From a bacterium (GTDB lineage: Bacteria > Cyanobacteriota > Sericytochromatia > S15B-MN24 > UBA4093), in the NCBI GenBank assembly GCA_017744355.1, contig JAGIBK010000005.1, positions 62,001 through 126,000 on the forward strand: a DNA stretch of 64,000 nucleotides, in the 5' to 3' direction. Positions 16,605 to 23,801 of this stretch are shown piece by piece (the first letter of the stretch is position 1; every line of letters begins with the position of its first letter). Position numbers and translations under genes: made by a program. The notes under the pieces were generated by a model. It saw nothing but the letters and a program-made list of their open reading frames with translations, made no database searches and was not told where the DNA came from.

Positions 16605-17147
16605 TTACTTGCCGGGGTTCTCCAGGTGGTAGATGAAGGCAGTGACTTGCTGGACCTTGGTCTTGCCGAGCACGCCTTCCCAGGCGGGCATGCCCTTGGC
16701 GGTGCCCTTGGAGATGATGTGCTCGATGTCGGCGGGGGTGCCGGTGCCGTAGGCCCAGTAGGGGGGCGTGACCAGGTTGGGGCCGATGCCGCCCTCGGCG
16801 CTGACCCCGTGGCAGGCGGCGCAGTTGGCCGCGTAGACGGCCTTGCCCGCCTCGATCGCCTTGGGGTCCTTGACGATGGCGTCGATGCCGAGCGCGGCTT
16901 CGCTCGAGGCGGCCTTGGCCGCGACCTGGGAAGCGACCTGGACCTCATGGTCGTACTTCTTGACCTGGCTCCACTTGAGCAGGCCGGGACCGAACCAGCT
17001 CGGGAAGAGGACCTGATAGACGAGGGCGAAGACGACGGTGGCGTAGAACGTCGCGACGATCCAAGGGGGGCTCGGGTTGTCGTACTCGCCGATGCCGTCG
17101 ATGGTGTGCAGGATCTTGGGTTCGGGCTTGGGCTTGGGTGCGGACAT
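16605..17147 (-). CDS. ccoP: CcoP, cbb3 oxidase cytochrome c subunit with a single haem domain
   Basis: 180 residues. Starts with the CcoP signature DGIGEYDNPSPPW and a membrane span (residues 28-46), then one cytochrome c domain with CAACH near residue 115 and distal Met candidates in KGMPAWEG. Canonical CcoP is about 300 residues and carries two CXXCH sites; here only one is present and there is no second c-type domain before the stop. The gene is intact with good coupling to ccoQ, so it looks like a natural monohaem version. Confidence 0.92.
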   Translation of the reverse strand: MSAPKPKPEPKILHTIDGIGEYDNPSPPWIVATFYATVVFALVYQVLFPSWFGPGLLKWSQVKKYDHEVQVASQVAAKAASSEAALGIDAIVKDPKAIEAGKAVYAANCAACHGVSAEGGIGPNLVTPPYWAYGTGTPADIEHIISKGTAKGMPAWEGVLGKTKVQQVTAFIYHLENPGK

Positions 17148-17151
17148 TCGC

Positions 17152-17301
17152 TTAATCCTCTTGCAGCGGGATGAGGGCGTAGGATTCCAGGCGGGTCTTG
17201 TTCCGCCGCCCGTACGCGTAGAAGACCACTCCCACGAAGATCGGGAAGAACATCAACAGCGAGACGATTTTGCAGGCGGTGGCGAAGGTATCGAAGCTCA
17301 T
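17152..17301 (-). CDS. ccoQ: CcoQ, small cbb3 oxidase subunit
   Basis: 49 residues, one membrane helix (IVSLLMFFPIFVGVVFYAYG) followed by the basic turn RRNKTRLESYALIPLQED, the usual CcoQ pattern of helix-Tyr-x-Arg. It lies between ccoO (6-nt gap) and ccoP (4-nt gap). CcoQ stabilises CcoP in the complex. Confidence 0.88.
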   Translation of the reverse strand: MSFDTFATACKIVSLLMFFPIFVGVVFYAYGRRNKTRLESYALIPLQED

Positions 17302-17307
17302 GGCTGC

Positions 17308-17913
17308 TTACCTCTTGACCGCAGAGCCGAGGCCCTGCAAGTAGGCGATGAGGGCGTCCAGCTCGGTCTTGCCCTCGAGCGCGGCGGGGGCCGCGGCGAT
17401 CTCGGCGTCGGTGTAGGGCTCGCCGAGCATGCGCAGGCCCTTCATCTTGGCCTGGATGCCGTCGGTCTTGAGGGCGGTCTTCTCGAGCCAGGGGTACGAG
17501 GGCATCACCGACTCGGGGACCATGCTGCGCGGGTCGCGCATGTGCTGGACGTGCCAGGAGTCGGGGTACTTGCCGCCCAGGCGGGCGAGGTCCGGGCCGG
17601 TGCGCTTGGAGCCCCACTGGAAGGGGCGGTCGTAGACCGACTCGCCCGCGAGCGAGTACTGGCCGAAGCGTTCGGTCTCGGTGCGGAAGGGGCGGACCTG
17701 CTGGGTGTGGCAGGTGTAGCAGCCTTCCTTCACGTAGAGGTCGCGCCCTTCGAGGGCCAGGGCGGGGAGAGGCTTGACGCCTTCGAGTGCCGGCACCGCG
17801 TTCTTGAGGAAGAACAGGGGCAGGATCTCGACCATGCCGCCGATGCTCACGGTGATCGCGACCATGACGCCCAGCTTGAGGGGGCTGTCGTAGAGATTCT
17901 TCAGAAAAGCCAT
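17308..17913 (-). CDS. ccoO: CcoO, cbb3 oxidase monohaem cytochrome c subunit
   Basis: 201 residues: an N-terminal membrane anchor (residues 14-35), then the c-type haem site EGCYTCHTQQVRPF and the long FixO insertion YDRPFQWGSKRTGPDLAR, with SMVPESVMPSYPWL carrying the Met ligand. AGGAG 8 nt before the ATG. It directly follows ccoN. Confidence 0.95.
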   Translation of the reverse strand: MAFLKNLYDSPLKLGVMVAITVSIGGMVEILPLFFLKNAVPALEGVKPLPALALEGRDLYVKEGCYTCHTQQVRPFRTETERFGQYSLAGESVYDRPFQWGSKRTGPDLARLGGKYPDSWHVQHMRDPRSMVPESVMPSYPWLEKTALKTDGIQAKMKGLRMLGEPYTDAEIAAAPAALEGKTELDALIAYLQGLGSAVKR

Positions 17914-17943
17914 CGGTGATCTCCTAACAAATAGCCGCAGGCG

Positions 17944-19401
17944 CTAGGAGGCCAGGCTCGGCTTGGTGGCCGACTGAGCACGGGCGCGGGGCGAGAGGGT
18001 CTTGTAGGTGTTGTAGGCCATCACGAGCATGCCGGCGAGGAACAGGGCGCCGCCGACGGTGCGGATGACGTAGAAGGGGTGCATGGCCGCCACGGTCTCG
18101 GCGAAGGTGTAGGTCAGGCTGCCGTCGGCGTTGGTGGCGCGCCACATGAGGCCCTGGCTGATGCCGGACATCCACATGGCCGCGACGTAGAGCAAGAGGC
18201 CCACGGTCGACATCCAGAAGTGGGTGTTGATCAGGCGGGTGCTGTACATCTGGGCCTTGCCCCAGAGGCGGGGGATCATGTAGTACATCGAGCCGATCGA
18301 GATCATGGCGACCCAGCCGAGGGCGCCCGAGTGGACGTGGCCGACGGTCCAGTCGGTGTAGTGCGAGAGGGCGTTGAGCGAGCGGATCGAGAGCAGCGAT
18401 CCCTCGGTGGTGGACATGGCGTAGAAGGTGATCGCCGTGAACATGAACTTGATGATGGGATCGGTGCGCAGCATGTCCCAGGCGCCCTTGAGGGTCAGCA
18501 TGCCGTTGAGCGAGCCCGCCCACGAGGGGCCGAGCAGCATGATCGAGAAGGTCATCCCCAGGGTCTGGGCCCACTCGGGCAGGGCGGTGTAGAGCAGGTG
18601 GTGGGGACCGGCCCAGATGTAGATGAAGATCAGGGCCCAGAAGTGCAGGATCGACAGGCGGTAGCTATAGACCGGCCGGCCGGACTGCTTGGGCAGGAAG
18701 TAGTACATCAAAGAGAGGAAGCCCGCGGTCAGAATGAAGCCCACCGCGTTGTGGCCGTACCACCACTGGATGAGCGCGTCCTGGACGCCCGCGTAGAGCG
18801 AGTAGGACTTGGTGAGGCTGACGGGCAGCGACGAGAGGCCGTTGAAGACGTACAGCATCAAGACGCCCAGCAAGAGCGCCATGGTGAACCAGTTGGCGAC
18901 GTAGATGTGCTTCTCCTTGCGCTTGGCGAGCGTGCCGAAGAAGTTGATCGTCGCGATGATCCAGGTCACGCCCAGCACGAGCGCGATGGGCCATTCGGGC
19001 TCGGCGTACTCCTTGCCGCGGGTGAAGCCCAGGGGCAGGGCGATCGCGTCGGCGACGATGACCAGCTGCCACAGCCAGAAGTGCAGCTTGGAGAGGGTGT
19101 CGTTGAACATGCGAACGCGGCAGGTGCGCTGCACGACATAGTACATGGAAGCGAAGAGCACGTTGCCGCCAAAGGCGAAGATGACGGCGTTGGTGTGGAC
19201 GGGGCGCAGGCGGCCGAACGAGAACCAGGGGGTGTCGAAGTTCAGCGCGGGCCAGGCCAGCTGGCCGGCGATCCAGACGCCCACGAACATCCCGATGATG
19301 CCCCAGAAGATCGAGGCCAGGACGAAGTTGCGCACGGTCTGGTCGTCGTAGACCGGTGCCTCCTCCGCATGGCCGGTGGTGTTTGCCAAAGTTTGTTGCA
19401 T
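17944..19401 (-). CDS. ccoN: CcoN, catalytic subunit I of cbb3 cytochrome oxidase
   Basis: 485 residues with about twelve membrane helices. Haem/copper ligands are visible as [15 protein letters not shown] (low-spin haem His), [11 protein letters not shown] (CuB His and the helix VI cbb3 region), [13 protein letters not shown] (CuB His pair) and [14 protein letters not shown] (His ligands of the haems). The cbb3 oxidase has high O2 affinity and pumps protons. It is the first gene of the eight-gene operon ccoNOQPGHIS running to 12146. The leader has several dyads (19467-19562). Confidence 0.97.
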   Translation of the reverse strand: MQQTLANTTGHAEEAPVYDDQTVRNFVLASIFWGIIGMFVGVWIAGQLAWPALNFDTPWFSFGRLRPVHTNAVIFAFGGNVLFASMYYVVQRTCRVRMFNDTLSKLHFWLWQLVIVADAIALPLGFTRGKEYAEPEWPIALVLGVTWIIATINFFGTLAKRKEKHIYVANWFTMALLLGVLMLYVFNGLSSLPVSLTKSYSLYAGVQDALIQWWYGHNAVGFILTAGFLSLMYYFLPKQSGRPVYSYRLSILHFWALIFIYIWAGPHHLLYTALPEWAQTLGMTFSIMLLGPSWAGSLNGMLTLKGAWDMLRTDPIIKFMFTAITFYAMSTTEGSLLSIRSLNALSHYTDWTVGHVHSGALGWVAMISIGSMYYMIPRLWGKAQMYSTRLINTHFWMSTVGLLLYVAAMWMSGISQGLMWRATNADGSLTYTFAETVAAMHPFYVIRTVGGALFLAGMLVMAYNTYKTLSPRARAQSATKPSLAS

Positions 19402-19466
19402 CGTCCCTTCTTCTCCTCCGAGGTGTGCGGGGATCGCGCGTGGGCGATCGCCGCAAAAGACGCTTG

Positions 19467-19562
19467 ATCAGGGAGCTTACCCCTGATGTTCCATCCACAT
19501 CATAGATAAGTGCGCCGGACGGCAGATCCGTAGTATCTACGGGCCTCGCCCCCTCAAGGGGG
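19467..19562. promoter_or_regulatory. Three inverted repeats in the ccoN/YtkA divergent gap
   Basis: 19467-19487: ATCAGGG-N7-CCCTGAT. 19528-19542: CCGTAG-TAT-CTACGG. 19549-19562: six-base C/G arms around two bases. All lie in the 241-base divergent gap between ccoN and the YtkA-like gene and could bind redox or copper regulators. No FNR/FixK box (TTGAT-N4-ATCAA) was seen. Confidence 0.5.
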
Positions 19563-19642
19563 TAAGATCAGTAGTTCACCCGGACCCGCCGCGGGGGCTT
19601 CGGGCATAGGATCCAGGTGTCGTCTCGCTAAAAGGAGAAGTC

Positions 19643-20086
19643 ATGGCCGGTCTCGAACCCTCCCGTTCCGCGCTCCCCAAGCTCGGAGCGCTCGTCCTCT
19701 TGGTGCTCGTCCTGATCGCAGGGGTGCTCTTCTCGCGTCAGATGATCGGGACCCAGCGGGCCTCGCAGGCCCCGGCCGGCGAGTTGCGCCTTGCGATCGC
19801 ACCGCTTGCCGAGCTCAAGGCCTTCAAGCCCATGCCCTTCGAGGTCACGGTCCGGACGCCGGATGGCTTGCCGCTCGAAGGCGCCGAGGTTCGCTTCGAT
19901 CTGACCATGCCCGACATGGAGATGCCCCTCAACCGCTTCGACGCCCAGCCGGTGCCGGGCCAGCCCGGCGTGTACCGGGGCGAGGGCAACTTCACCATGG
20001 GCGGCCGCTGGCAGATCGAGGCCACCGCGAAGCAGGGGGATCGCACCGGCGCGGCCACCGAGCTGGTCGAGATCTCCACGCGATGA
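19643..20086 (+). CDS. YtkA-like domain membrane-anchored protein
   Basis: 147 residues: an N-terminal anchor (residues 14-33) and an extracytoplasmic Ig-like YtkA domain with LEGAEVRFDLTMPDMEMPLN and a closing NFTMGGRWQIEATA. The Met-rich MPDMEMP is a plausible Cu(I) site. Similar small proteins occur in cbb3 and copper-handling clusters. AAAAGGAG lies 5 nt before the ATG. Its stop overlaps the next start (ATGA), so the two genes are co-translated. It is transcribed away from ccoN, suggesting a shared control region. Confidence 0.8.
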   Translation: MAGLEPSRSALPKLGALVLLVLVLIAGVLFSRQMIGTQRASQAPAGELRLAIAPLAELKAFKPMPFEVTVRTPDGLPLEGAEVRFDLTMPDMEMPLNRFDAQPVPGQPGVYRGEGNFTMGGRWQIEATAKQGDRTGAATELVEISTR

Positions 20087-20742
20087 TTCCCCTCTGGGCG
20101 GCCCTCTCGCTGGGCTTCCTCTTCAGCTTCGCCCACTGCCTGGGCATGTGCGGCGGCATCGTCGCCGCCTACTCCTCGACCCTGCCCGAGGGCGGGCGCG
20201 GGAAGTGGACCGTTCACCTCCTTTACAACCTGGGACGGACCGCTTCGTACGCCGTGATCGGCCTGGGAGTCGGGGCCTTGGGCTCTGCGGTCGCCCTCGG
20301 CGGGCGCCTCGCGGGGATGCAGGGGGCGCTCAGCGTCGTCTCCGGTGTTCTCATGATCCTCTTGGGGCTGGGGATGCTCGGCTGGCGTCGCCTGAGCCCC
20401 GAGGCTCTGCCCTCTTTCGCCGAGGCTCCCTGGTTCAAGGGTCTCTTCCGTCAAGCCATGACTCTCGATCCGCACGCGCGCGCCTTCGGGGTCGGGGTGC
20501 TCAACGGCTGGCTGCCTTGCGGCATGGTCTACAGCGGGGCGGCGATCGCTGCCACCACCGGCTCGGCGCTCGGCGGCGGCCTCACCATGGCGAGCTTTGG
20601 CCTTGGCACCCTGCCGGCGATGCTCTTGCTCGGCCTCATCGCCTATCGCGTTGGCGTGACGATTCGCCAGCGCCTCCAGCAGGTCGGCGCCCTCGTCCTG
20701 ATCGGGATCGGGGTCCTTACCGTTTTTAGGGGCCTGGTCTGA
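20083..20742 (+). CDS. DsbD_2/TauE-like membrane protein (cbb3-associated)
   Basis: 219 residues, six predicted membrane helices in two repeats: FSFAHCLGMCGGIVAAY at the start (the HCxGMCGG motif) and VGVLNGWLPCGMVYSGAAIA in the second half. This is the DsbD_2 family often found next to cco genes and thought to move copper or reductant across the membrane. Cys pairs in both motifs are candidate metal or redox sites. Overlaps the YtkA gene by 4 bases. Confidence 0.85.
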   Translation: MIPLWAALSLGFLFSFAHCLGMCGGIVAAYSSTLPEGGRGKWTVHLLYNLGRTASYAVIGLGVGALGSAVALGGRLAGMQGALSVVSGVLMILLGLGMLGWRRLSPEALPSFAEAPWFKGLFRQAMTLDPHARAFGVGVLNGWLPCGMVYSGAAIAATTGSALGGGLTMASFGLGTLPAMLLLGLIAYRVGVTIRQRLQQVGALVLIGIGVLTVFRGLV

Positions 20743-20777
20743 AAAATTTTTCCGAGAATTTTTAGAGATTTTTTCGA

Positions 20778-20812
20778 TCGAGCCGTCTCTCCACCCTGGA
20801 GGGACGGCTCGA
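20778..20812 (+). terminator. Hairpin after the DsbD_2 gene
   Basis: 16-bp stem with one G-T pair (20778-20793 with 20797-20812), starting 36 nt after the stop. The T-rich runs come before the stem rather than after it, so termination efficiency is uncertain. Confidence 0.55.
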
Positions 20813-20841
20813 AAGCAAGACGGGGGTTCGCTTTGAGCAAT

Positions 20842-20860
20842 AGGTTAAATAAAGGTTAAA
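20842..20860 (+). promoter_or_regulatory. Two 8-bp direct repeats, Pho-box-like
   Basis: AGGTTAAA at 20842-20849 and 20853-20860, an 11-bp period with 3-bp spacer. The complement TTTAACCT fits the cyanobacterial Pho-box half site (YTTAAYYW with 3-bp spacing). More GTTAA copies occur at 20863 and 20884. It lies just upstream of the caspase gene promoter. Confidence 0.45.
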
Positions 20861-20877
20861 TAGTTAAGGTAGGGTTA

Positions 20878-20906
20878 TTGACAGTTAAGGTGGATTAATC
20901 TATTCT
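20878..20906 (+). promoter_or_regulatory. Sigma-70-type promoter of the caspase-like gene
   Basis: Perfect -35 TTGACA (20878-20883), 17-bp spacer, -10 TATTCT (20901-20906). Predicted transcription start near 20913, giving a leader of about 50 nt to the GTG at 20963. Confidence 0.75.
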
Positions 20907-20962
20907 GAATCTTGTCGATACGTTGCCGGGCCGAAGACGCCCCACCGCGCAAGGAGTCACCC

Positions 20963-21889
20963 GTGAAGAAGAACCTCGTCGCCTTGATGCTTTCCTCGGT
21001 TGCCGCCGCGAGCGCGCTCGTGGGTTGCGGCGTCCCCGGCGCCTCGATGGTCAACGGCGAGACCGGTTCCCTCAAGGGCATGAGCGCCGTCACCGGCACC
21101 AAGCGCGCCTTCCTGGTCGGCATCAACGACTACATGATGCAGGGTGCCGACCTGCGCGGTTGCGTCAACGACATCAAGAACGTCCAGGCCAACATGCTGA
21201 GCGCCGAGGGCTTCAAGGCGAACGACACGACCGTCCTGCTCGACCAGCAGGCCACCCGCGAGAACATCCTCGCCGGCCTCAAGGCCGCGGTCGCCGCCAC
21301 CAAGAAGGGTGACTTCCTCTACTTCCACTACTCGGGTCACGGCGCCCAGGTCCGCGACACCAACGGCGACGAGCCGGACGGCATGGATGAGATCCTCTGC
21401 CCCACCGACCTGGCTTCGGGCCCCAACGGCTTCAAGAACGCCATCCTCGACGACGAGCTGCAGAGCATCCTCGGTCAGCTGCCCGCCGGCGCCTCGATGC
21501 TGTTCGTCTCGGACTCCTGCAACTCGGGCACGGTCGATCGCCTCAACCGCGTCCGCGGCCTGAACCTCGAGAACAACACCCGCAACCTGGACGCCGTCCG
21601 CGTCAACACCAAGGCGATGAGCACCTTCGCGGCCCGCGCCAACAGCGGCGCCTACACCCTGATCTCGGGCTGCCAGGACGACCAGACCTCGGCCGACGCC
21701 TACATCACCGGCACCTACAACGGCGCGCTGACCTACTACCTCGTCGACTCCTACAAGAAGGGCGGCCAGGCGATGACCTACGCCGACTGGCACAAGGCGA
21801 CCGTCTCGGCGATCAAGGCCAACCGCTACTCGCAGACCCCCAACCTGCAGGGTGCTGCCAACGCCAAGATCTTCAGCATCGTCAACTAA
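20963..21889 (+). CDS. Caspase-fold (C14, metacaspase-like) lipoprotein
   Basis: 308 residues from GTG with AAGGAG 6 nt upstream. The signal peptide ends in a lipobox ALVGC (Cys20). The rest is one p20-type caspase domain: KRAFLVGINDY at its start, the His in HYSGHGAQVRD, an acidic loop DTNGDEPDGMDEIL, and the catalytic Cys in FVSDSCNSGT. Type I metacaspases and cyanobacterial orthocaspases share this pattern and cleave after Arg/Lys; they are usually cytoplasmic, so a lipid-anchored one on the cell surface is less common. Both catalytic residues are present. Alone between a promoter and a strong terminator. Confidence 0.92.
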   Translation: MKKNLVALMLSSVAAASALVGCGVPGASMVNGETGSLKGMSAVTGTKRAFLVGINDYMMQGADLRGCVNDIKNVQANMLSAEGFKANDTTVLLDQQATRENILAGLKAAVAATKKGDFLYFHYSGHGAQVRDTNGDEPDGMDEILCPTDLASGPNGFKNAILDDELQSILGQLPAGASMLFVSDSCNSGTVDRLNRVRGLNLENNTRNLDAVRVNTKAMSTFAARANSGAYTLISGCQDDQTSADAYITGTYNGALTYYLVDSYKKGGQAMTYADWHKATVSAIKANRYSQTPNLQGAANAKIFSIVN

Positions 21890-21910
21890 CAACCAGACCT
21901 CTCTGGTTCA

Positions 21911-21952
21911 AGGGAACAGGCAGTCGCATCACGCGACTGCCTGTTCCCTTTT
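21911..21952 (+). terminator. Terminator of the caspase-like gene
   Basis: 17-bp perfect stem (21911-21927 with 21933-21949), 5-nt loop, then TTTC, 21 nt after the stop codon. Confidence 0.9.
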
Positions 21953-22008
21953 CGGGGCCGCTGCAACAGTGGCGTGCGCTGGATAAGAAGCCCTTGAAGG
22001 GTCTTGTA

Positions 22009-22017
22009 TGCTAGACT
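22009..22017 (+). promoter_or_regulatory. Extended -10 element before tRNA-Met
   Basis: TGCTAGACT, 15 nt before the mature tRNA. The identical nonamer precedes tRNA-Val (45535-45543). No good -35 is present, as expected for TGn-type promoters. Confidence 0.5.
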
Positions 22018-22031
22018 AAATCATAGCGTTC

Positions 22032-22104
22032 GGAGGTATAGCTCAACGGTCAGAGCAGGGGACTCATAATCCCTTGGTTCAGGGTTCGAATCCCTGTGCC
22101 TCCA
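22032..22104 (+). tRNA. tRNA-Met (anticodon CAU)
   Basis: 73 nt cloverleaf. Acceptor GGAGGTA pairs with TGCCTCC with one G-T pair; D-arm GCTC...GAGC; anticodon stem GGGGA/TCCCT with loop CTCATAA (anticodon CAT); T-arm CAGGG-TTCGAAT-CCCTG; discriminator A, CCA not encoded. G1-C72 rules out initiator tRNA. It could be the lysidine-modified tRNA-Ile2 rather than elongator tRNA-Met; sequence alone does not settle it. Confidence 0.95.
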
Positions 22105-22110
22105 CTATTC

Positions 22111-22147
22111 CCCAGAGTCAGTCGTAGTGCTGATTCTGGGTTTTTTT
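22111..22147 (+). terminator. Terminator of tRNA-Met
   Basis: 11-bp stem with one G-T pair (22111-22121 with 22130-22140) followed by seven T (22141-22147): a textbook intrinsic terminator. Confidence 0.9.
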
Positions 22148-23610
22148 ATTTGCTGCTCAAATAATGGTTTTTCTTAGTCGAGGTAACAGGTGGGGTAACA
22201 AATCACCAGCCGTTGCCCTCTGGGGGCTTAGCGATTCTTTGAGGGAATGAGGTTTCTGAGCCTGCTCAACCGAAGCTCAAAGTCATTCTCCTAATGTTCG
22301 CCTTGCTGAGGGTAGGGCGCTTCTAGGAACCAAGAGGCTGCTTTTCCGTATAGCTCGGCATATGATTGAGAAGGGCAAACCAAGAGCGTTTCGTCCTGTC
22401 GTTAATCGTGCTGCTTCCGGTCGGTTGATGAATTGAAACCATCCAAGACTGCATCCAGGAGATATGCAGGAACTCCTTGGACGCTCATTTGAGAGTCTTT
22501 TGTCGTAACTATACATGGAGTGCCTGCTATTTCAGGTTTTATTTCCATTAATTTTTTAATCTTTAGCGCGCTGCGTCGCGCAATATCATTATCTTCAGCT
22601 AACAGGTCGATCATGATTCGCTTTAGGCTGTATACTGTGCTGTTAATATGAGTTGTTACATCAATTTCATTGGGTTGGTCCTGAATTTCTTTTCTTAGTT
22701 TTTTCCAATCGAAAGATTCAAGAAGTTGATCGCGACTTATATGTGCTCGAATGCTGTAAGTTACCGAGTTTGTATTTTCGTCAACTAATTCATAAGTTAA
22801 ACCAACGGACCCGATGGGAAGACCGCAGTGTTGTGCGTAGTTTCTTAAACCATTCAGAAATCGATACGAAAAATGATTTTCATATTCGCGAGAGCAGGAT
22901 GCCTTGAATTGTTTAAGCTGTTTCGAGTCGTTACCAAATTCCCGGTTTAGTCGAGTCTCTGTATGGTGTAGGAAGGATCTGATTGATGTTAGTAAGTTGA
23001 GCGCTAGTCGATTTGTTTCAATTACAATTCTGTCCATCTTGGAAGCAGACTTCGAACCGTTTTTTACAAAATCTTTTAAGCATTCTTCAAGAAATTTGTT
23101 GTACTCATGGTGGTTCATCATTATCATTACGAATAGCTGCGATTGGCTAAGGATCTTTGACAGCGTATTCATCGCTCCCAGAAGCTCAGAGTATTCCTTA
23201 AAGTGTAGCTTCTTAATGATTTCGATCTTGTCGCCGTTTAGCAGAGCAAATTGATGTTCCATGGTCCCTCGCTAACCTTCTTCCGTTAGGCCGCCGCTTC
23301 GAGCTTCAAGTGGTCTGATGAGTCGATCGATTCGTTTAGCAACGGTTTCGTTGACGACCGTTCCATTGGCAATGTAGCCATGAATACGCTCGCCCGTTAA
23401 CCATCTTACGATCACATCGCTAGTTGCCTTTGCTTTTCTGGGGTCTGCGGGATTGAAATCCTCCCAGAGAATGAGATAGGACGATTTTTTGCAGCGCTCT
23501 TCCTGGCGATGGGGTGGGGCTTGCCCTCGCTTGCTTGCGATTACTACGACGAAACAGATCTGGTTGATTGTTGCGGAATGTAAAGTGTTGCGATAGAGTA
23601 TCGACACAAA
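22148..23610. other. AT-rich island between tRNA-Met and the ferredoxin-MBL gene
   Basis: About 1.45 kb whose base composition (close to half A+T or more) and codon use differ sharply from the GC-rich neighbours; it contains no GCGATCGC octamer. It abuts a tRNA terminator, a common site of island insertion. Genes: the HEPN-like frame and a partner frame, both on minus. Bases 22148-22401 hold no convincing gene; two GGTAACA copies (22182, 22194) are visible. No integrase or tRNA 3'-end duplication was found, so the insertion mechanism is unproven. Confidence 0.65.
22402..23262 (-). CDS. HEPN-like protein of the AT-rich island
   Basis: 286 residues, mostly helical by composition. Residues about 85-150 contain two R-x4-H-like sites: IRSFLHH (Arg95, His100) and FLNGLRNYAQHCGLPI (Arg140, His145). 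RX4-6H is the signature of HEPN nucleases and nucleotidyl-binding toxins. No transmembrane segment or signal peptide. GAGGG precedes the ATG by 4 nt, and the upstream frame ends 9 nt earlier, as in toxin-antitoxin or defence pairs. Family assignment is by motif only; the C-terminal 100 residues (KIKKLMEIKPEIAGTPC onward) match nothing I know. Confidence 0.65.
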   Translation of the reverse strand: MEHQFALLNGDKIEIIKKLHFKEYSELLGAMNTLSKILSQSQLFVMIMMNHHEYNKFLEECLKDFVKNGSKSASKMDRIVIETNRLALNLLTSIRSFLHHTETRLNREFGNDSKQLKQFKASCSREYENHFSYRFLNGLRNYAQHCGLPIGSVGLTYELVDENTNSVTYSIRAHISRDQLLESFDWKKLRKEIQDQPNEIDVTTHINSTVYSLKRIMIDLLAEDNDIARRSALKIKKLMEIKPEIAGTPCIVTTKDSQMSVQGVPAYLLDAVLDGFNSSTDRKQHD

Positions 23611-23712
23611 CCAAAAAGGACGTCGGTTCCGAGCCCGGCTTCGGCCGAATACCAGGATCGATGCCTGGCGACCTCTCGCCACCAAGGCGAAAGCTTTGAA
23701 CGGGAGAGTCAC
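23272..23712 (-). CDS. Uncharacterised partner frame upstream of the HEPN-like gene
   Basis: Up to 146 codons from a GTG at 23712, but the first 35-60 residues run through GC-rich, hairpin-rich DNA and look non-coding. The believable part is the C-terminal 75 residues (SSYLILWEDFNPADPRKAKA, then RWLTGERIHGYIANGTVVNE), a small helical domain ending in a basic tail. No ATG and no good SD occurs in this frame, so the true start is unknown and the gene may be decayed or begin with a rare codon. It ends 9 nt before the HEPN-like gene and could be its antitoxin or accessory protein. Confidence 0.4.
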   Translation of the reverse strand: MTLPFKAFALVARGRQASILVFGRSRARNRRPFWFVSILYRNTLHSATINQICFVVVIASKRGQAPPHRQEERCKKSSYLILWEDFNPADPRKAKATSDVIVRWLTGERIHGYIANGTVVNETVAKRIDRLIRPLEARSGGLTEEG

Positions 23713-23772
23713 CCCCCGTAATAGGGGACAATGGTTTCGGGAGAGCCCAGGGGTGAAAACCTCTGGGCTCTC
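23612..23772 (+). promoter_or_regulatory. Hairpin-rich leader upstream of the ferredoxin-MBL gene
   Basis: Successive short hairpins: CCGAGCC/GGCTTCGG (23629-23644), CCAGG/CCTGG around a 7-nt loop (23652-23668), TGGCGA/TCGCCA (23666-23681) and finally a 14-bp stem closed by a GAAA tetraloop (23741-23754 with 23759-23772), which ends 29 nt before the likely ATG at 23802. No known riboswitch consensus was recognised. Candidate structured leader RNA or attenuator. Confidence 0.45.
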
Positions 23773-23801
23773 ACCTTGAGGCCCCGGAAAGGATGGTTGT
23801 G

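Noticed and set aside
19402..19642. FNR/FixK box upstream of ccoN
   Set aside because: No TTGAT-N4-ATCAA match; the visible dyads have other sequences.
22283..22516. 77-codon frame overlapping the HEPN-like gene
   Set aside because: No SD, no recognisable motif, and overlaps a better-supported gene.
23615..23690. Decayed tRNA on the minus strand
   Set aside because: One T-arm-like hairpin only; no D-arm or anticodon arm at the right distance.
22032..23800. Island ends marked by a tRNA 3'-end duplication
   Set aside because: No second copy of the tRNA 3' segment was found at the far side, and no integrase gene is present.
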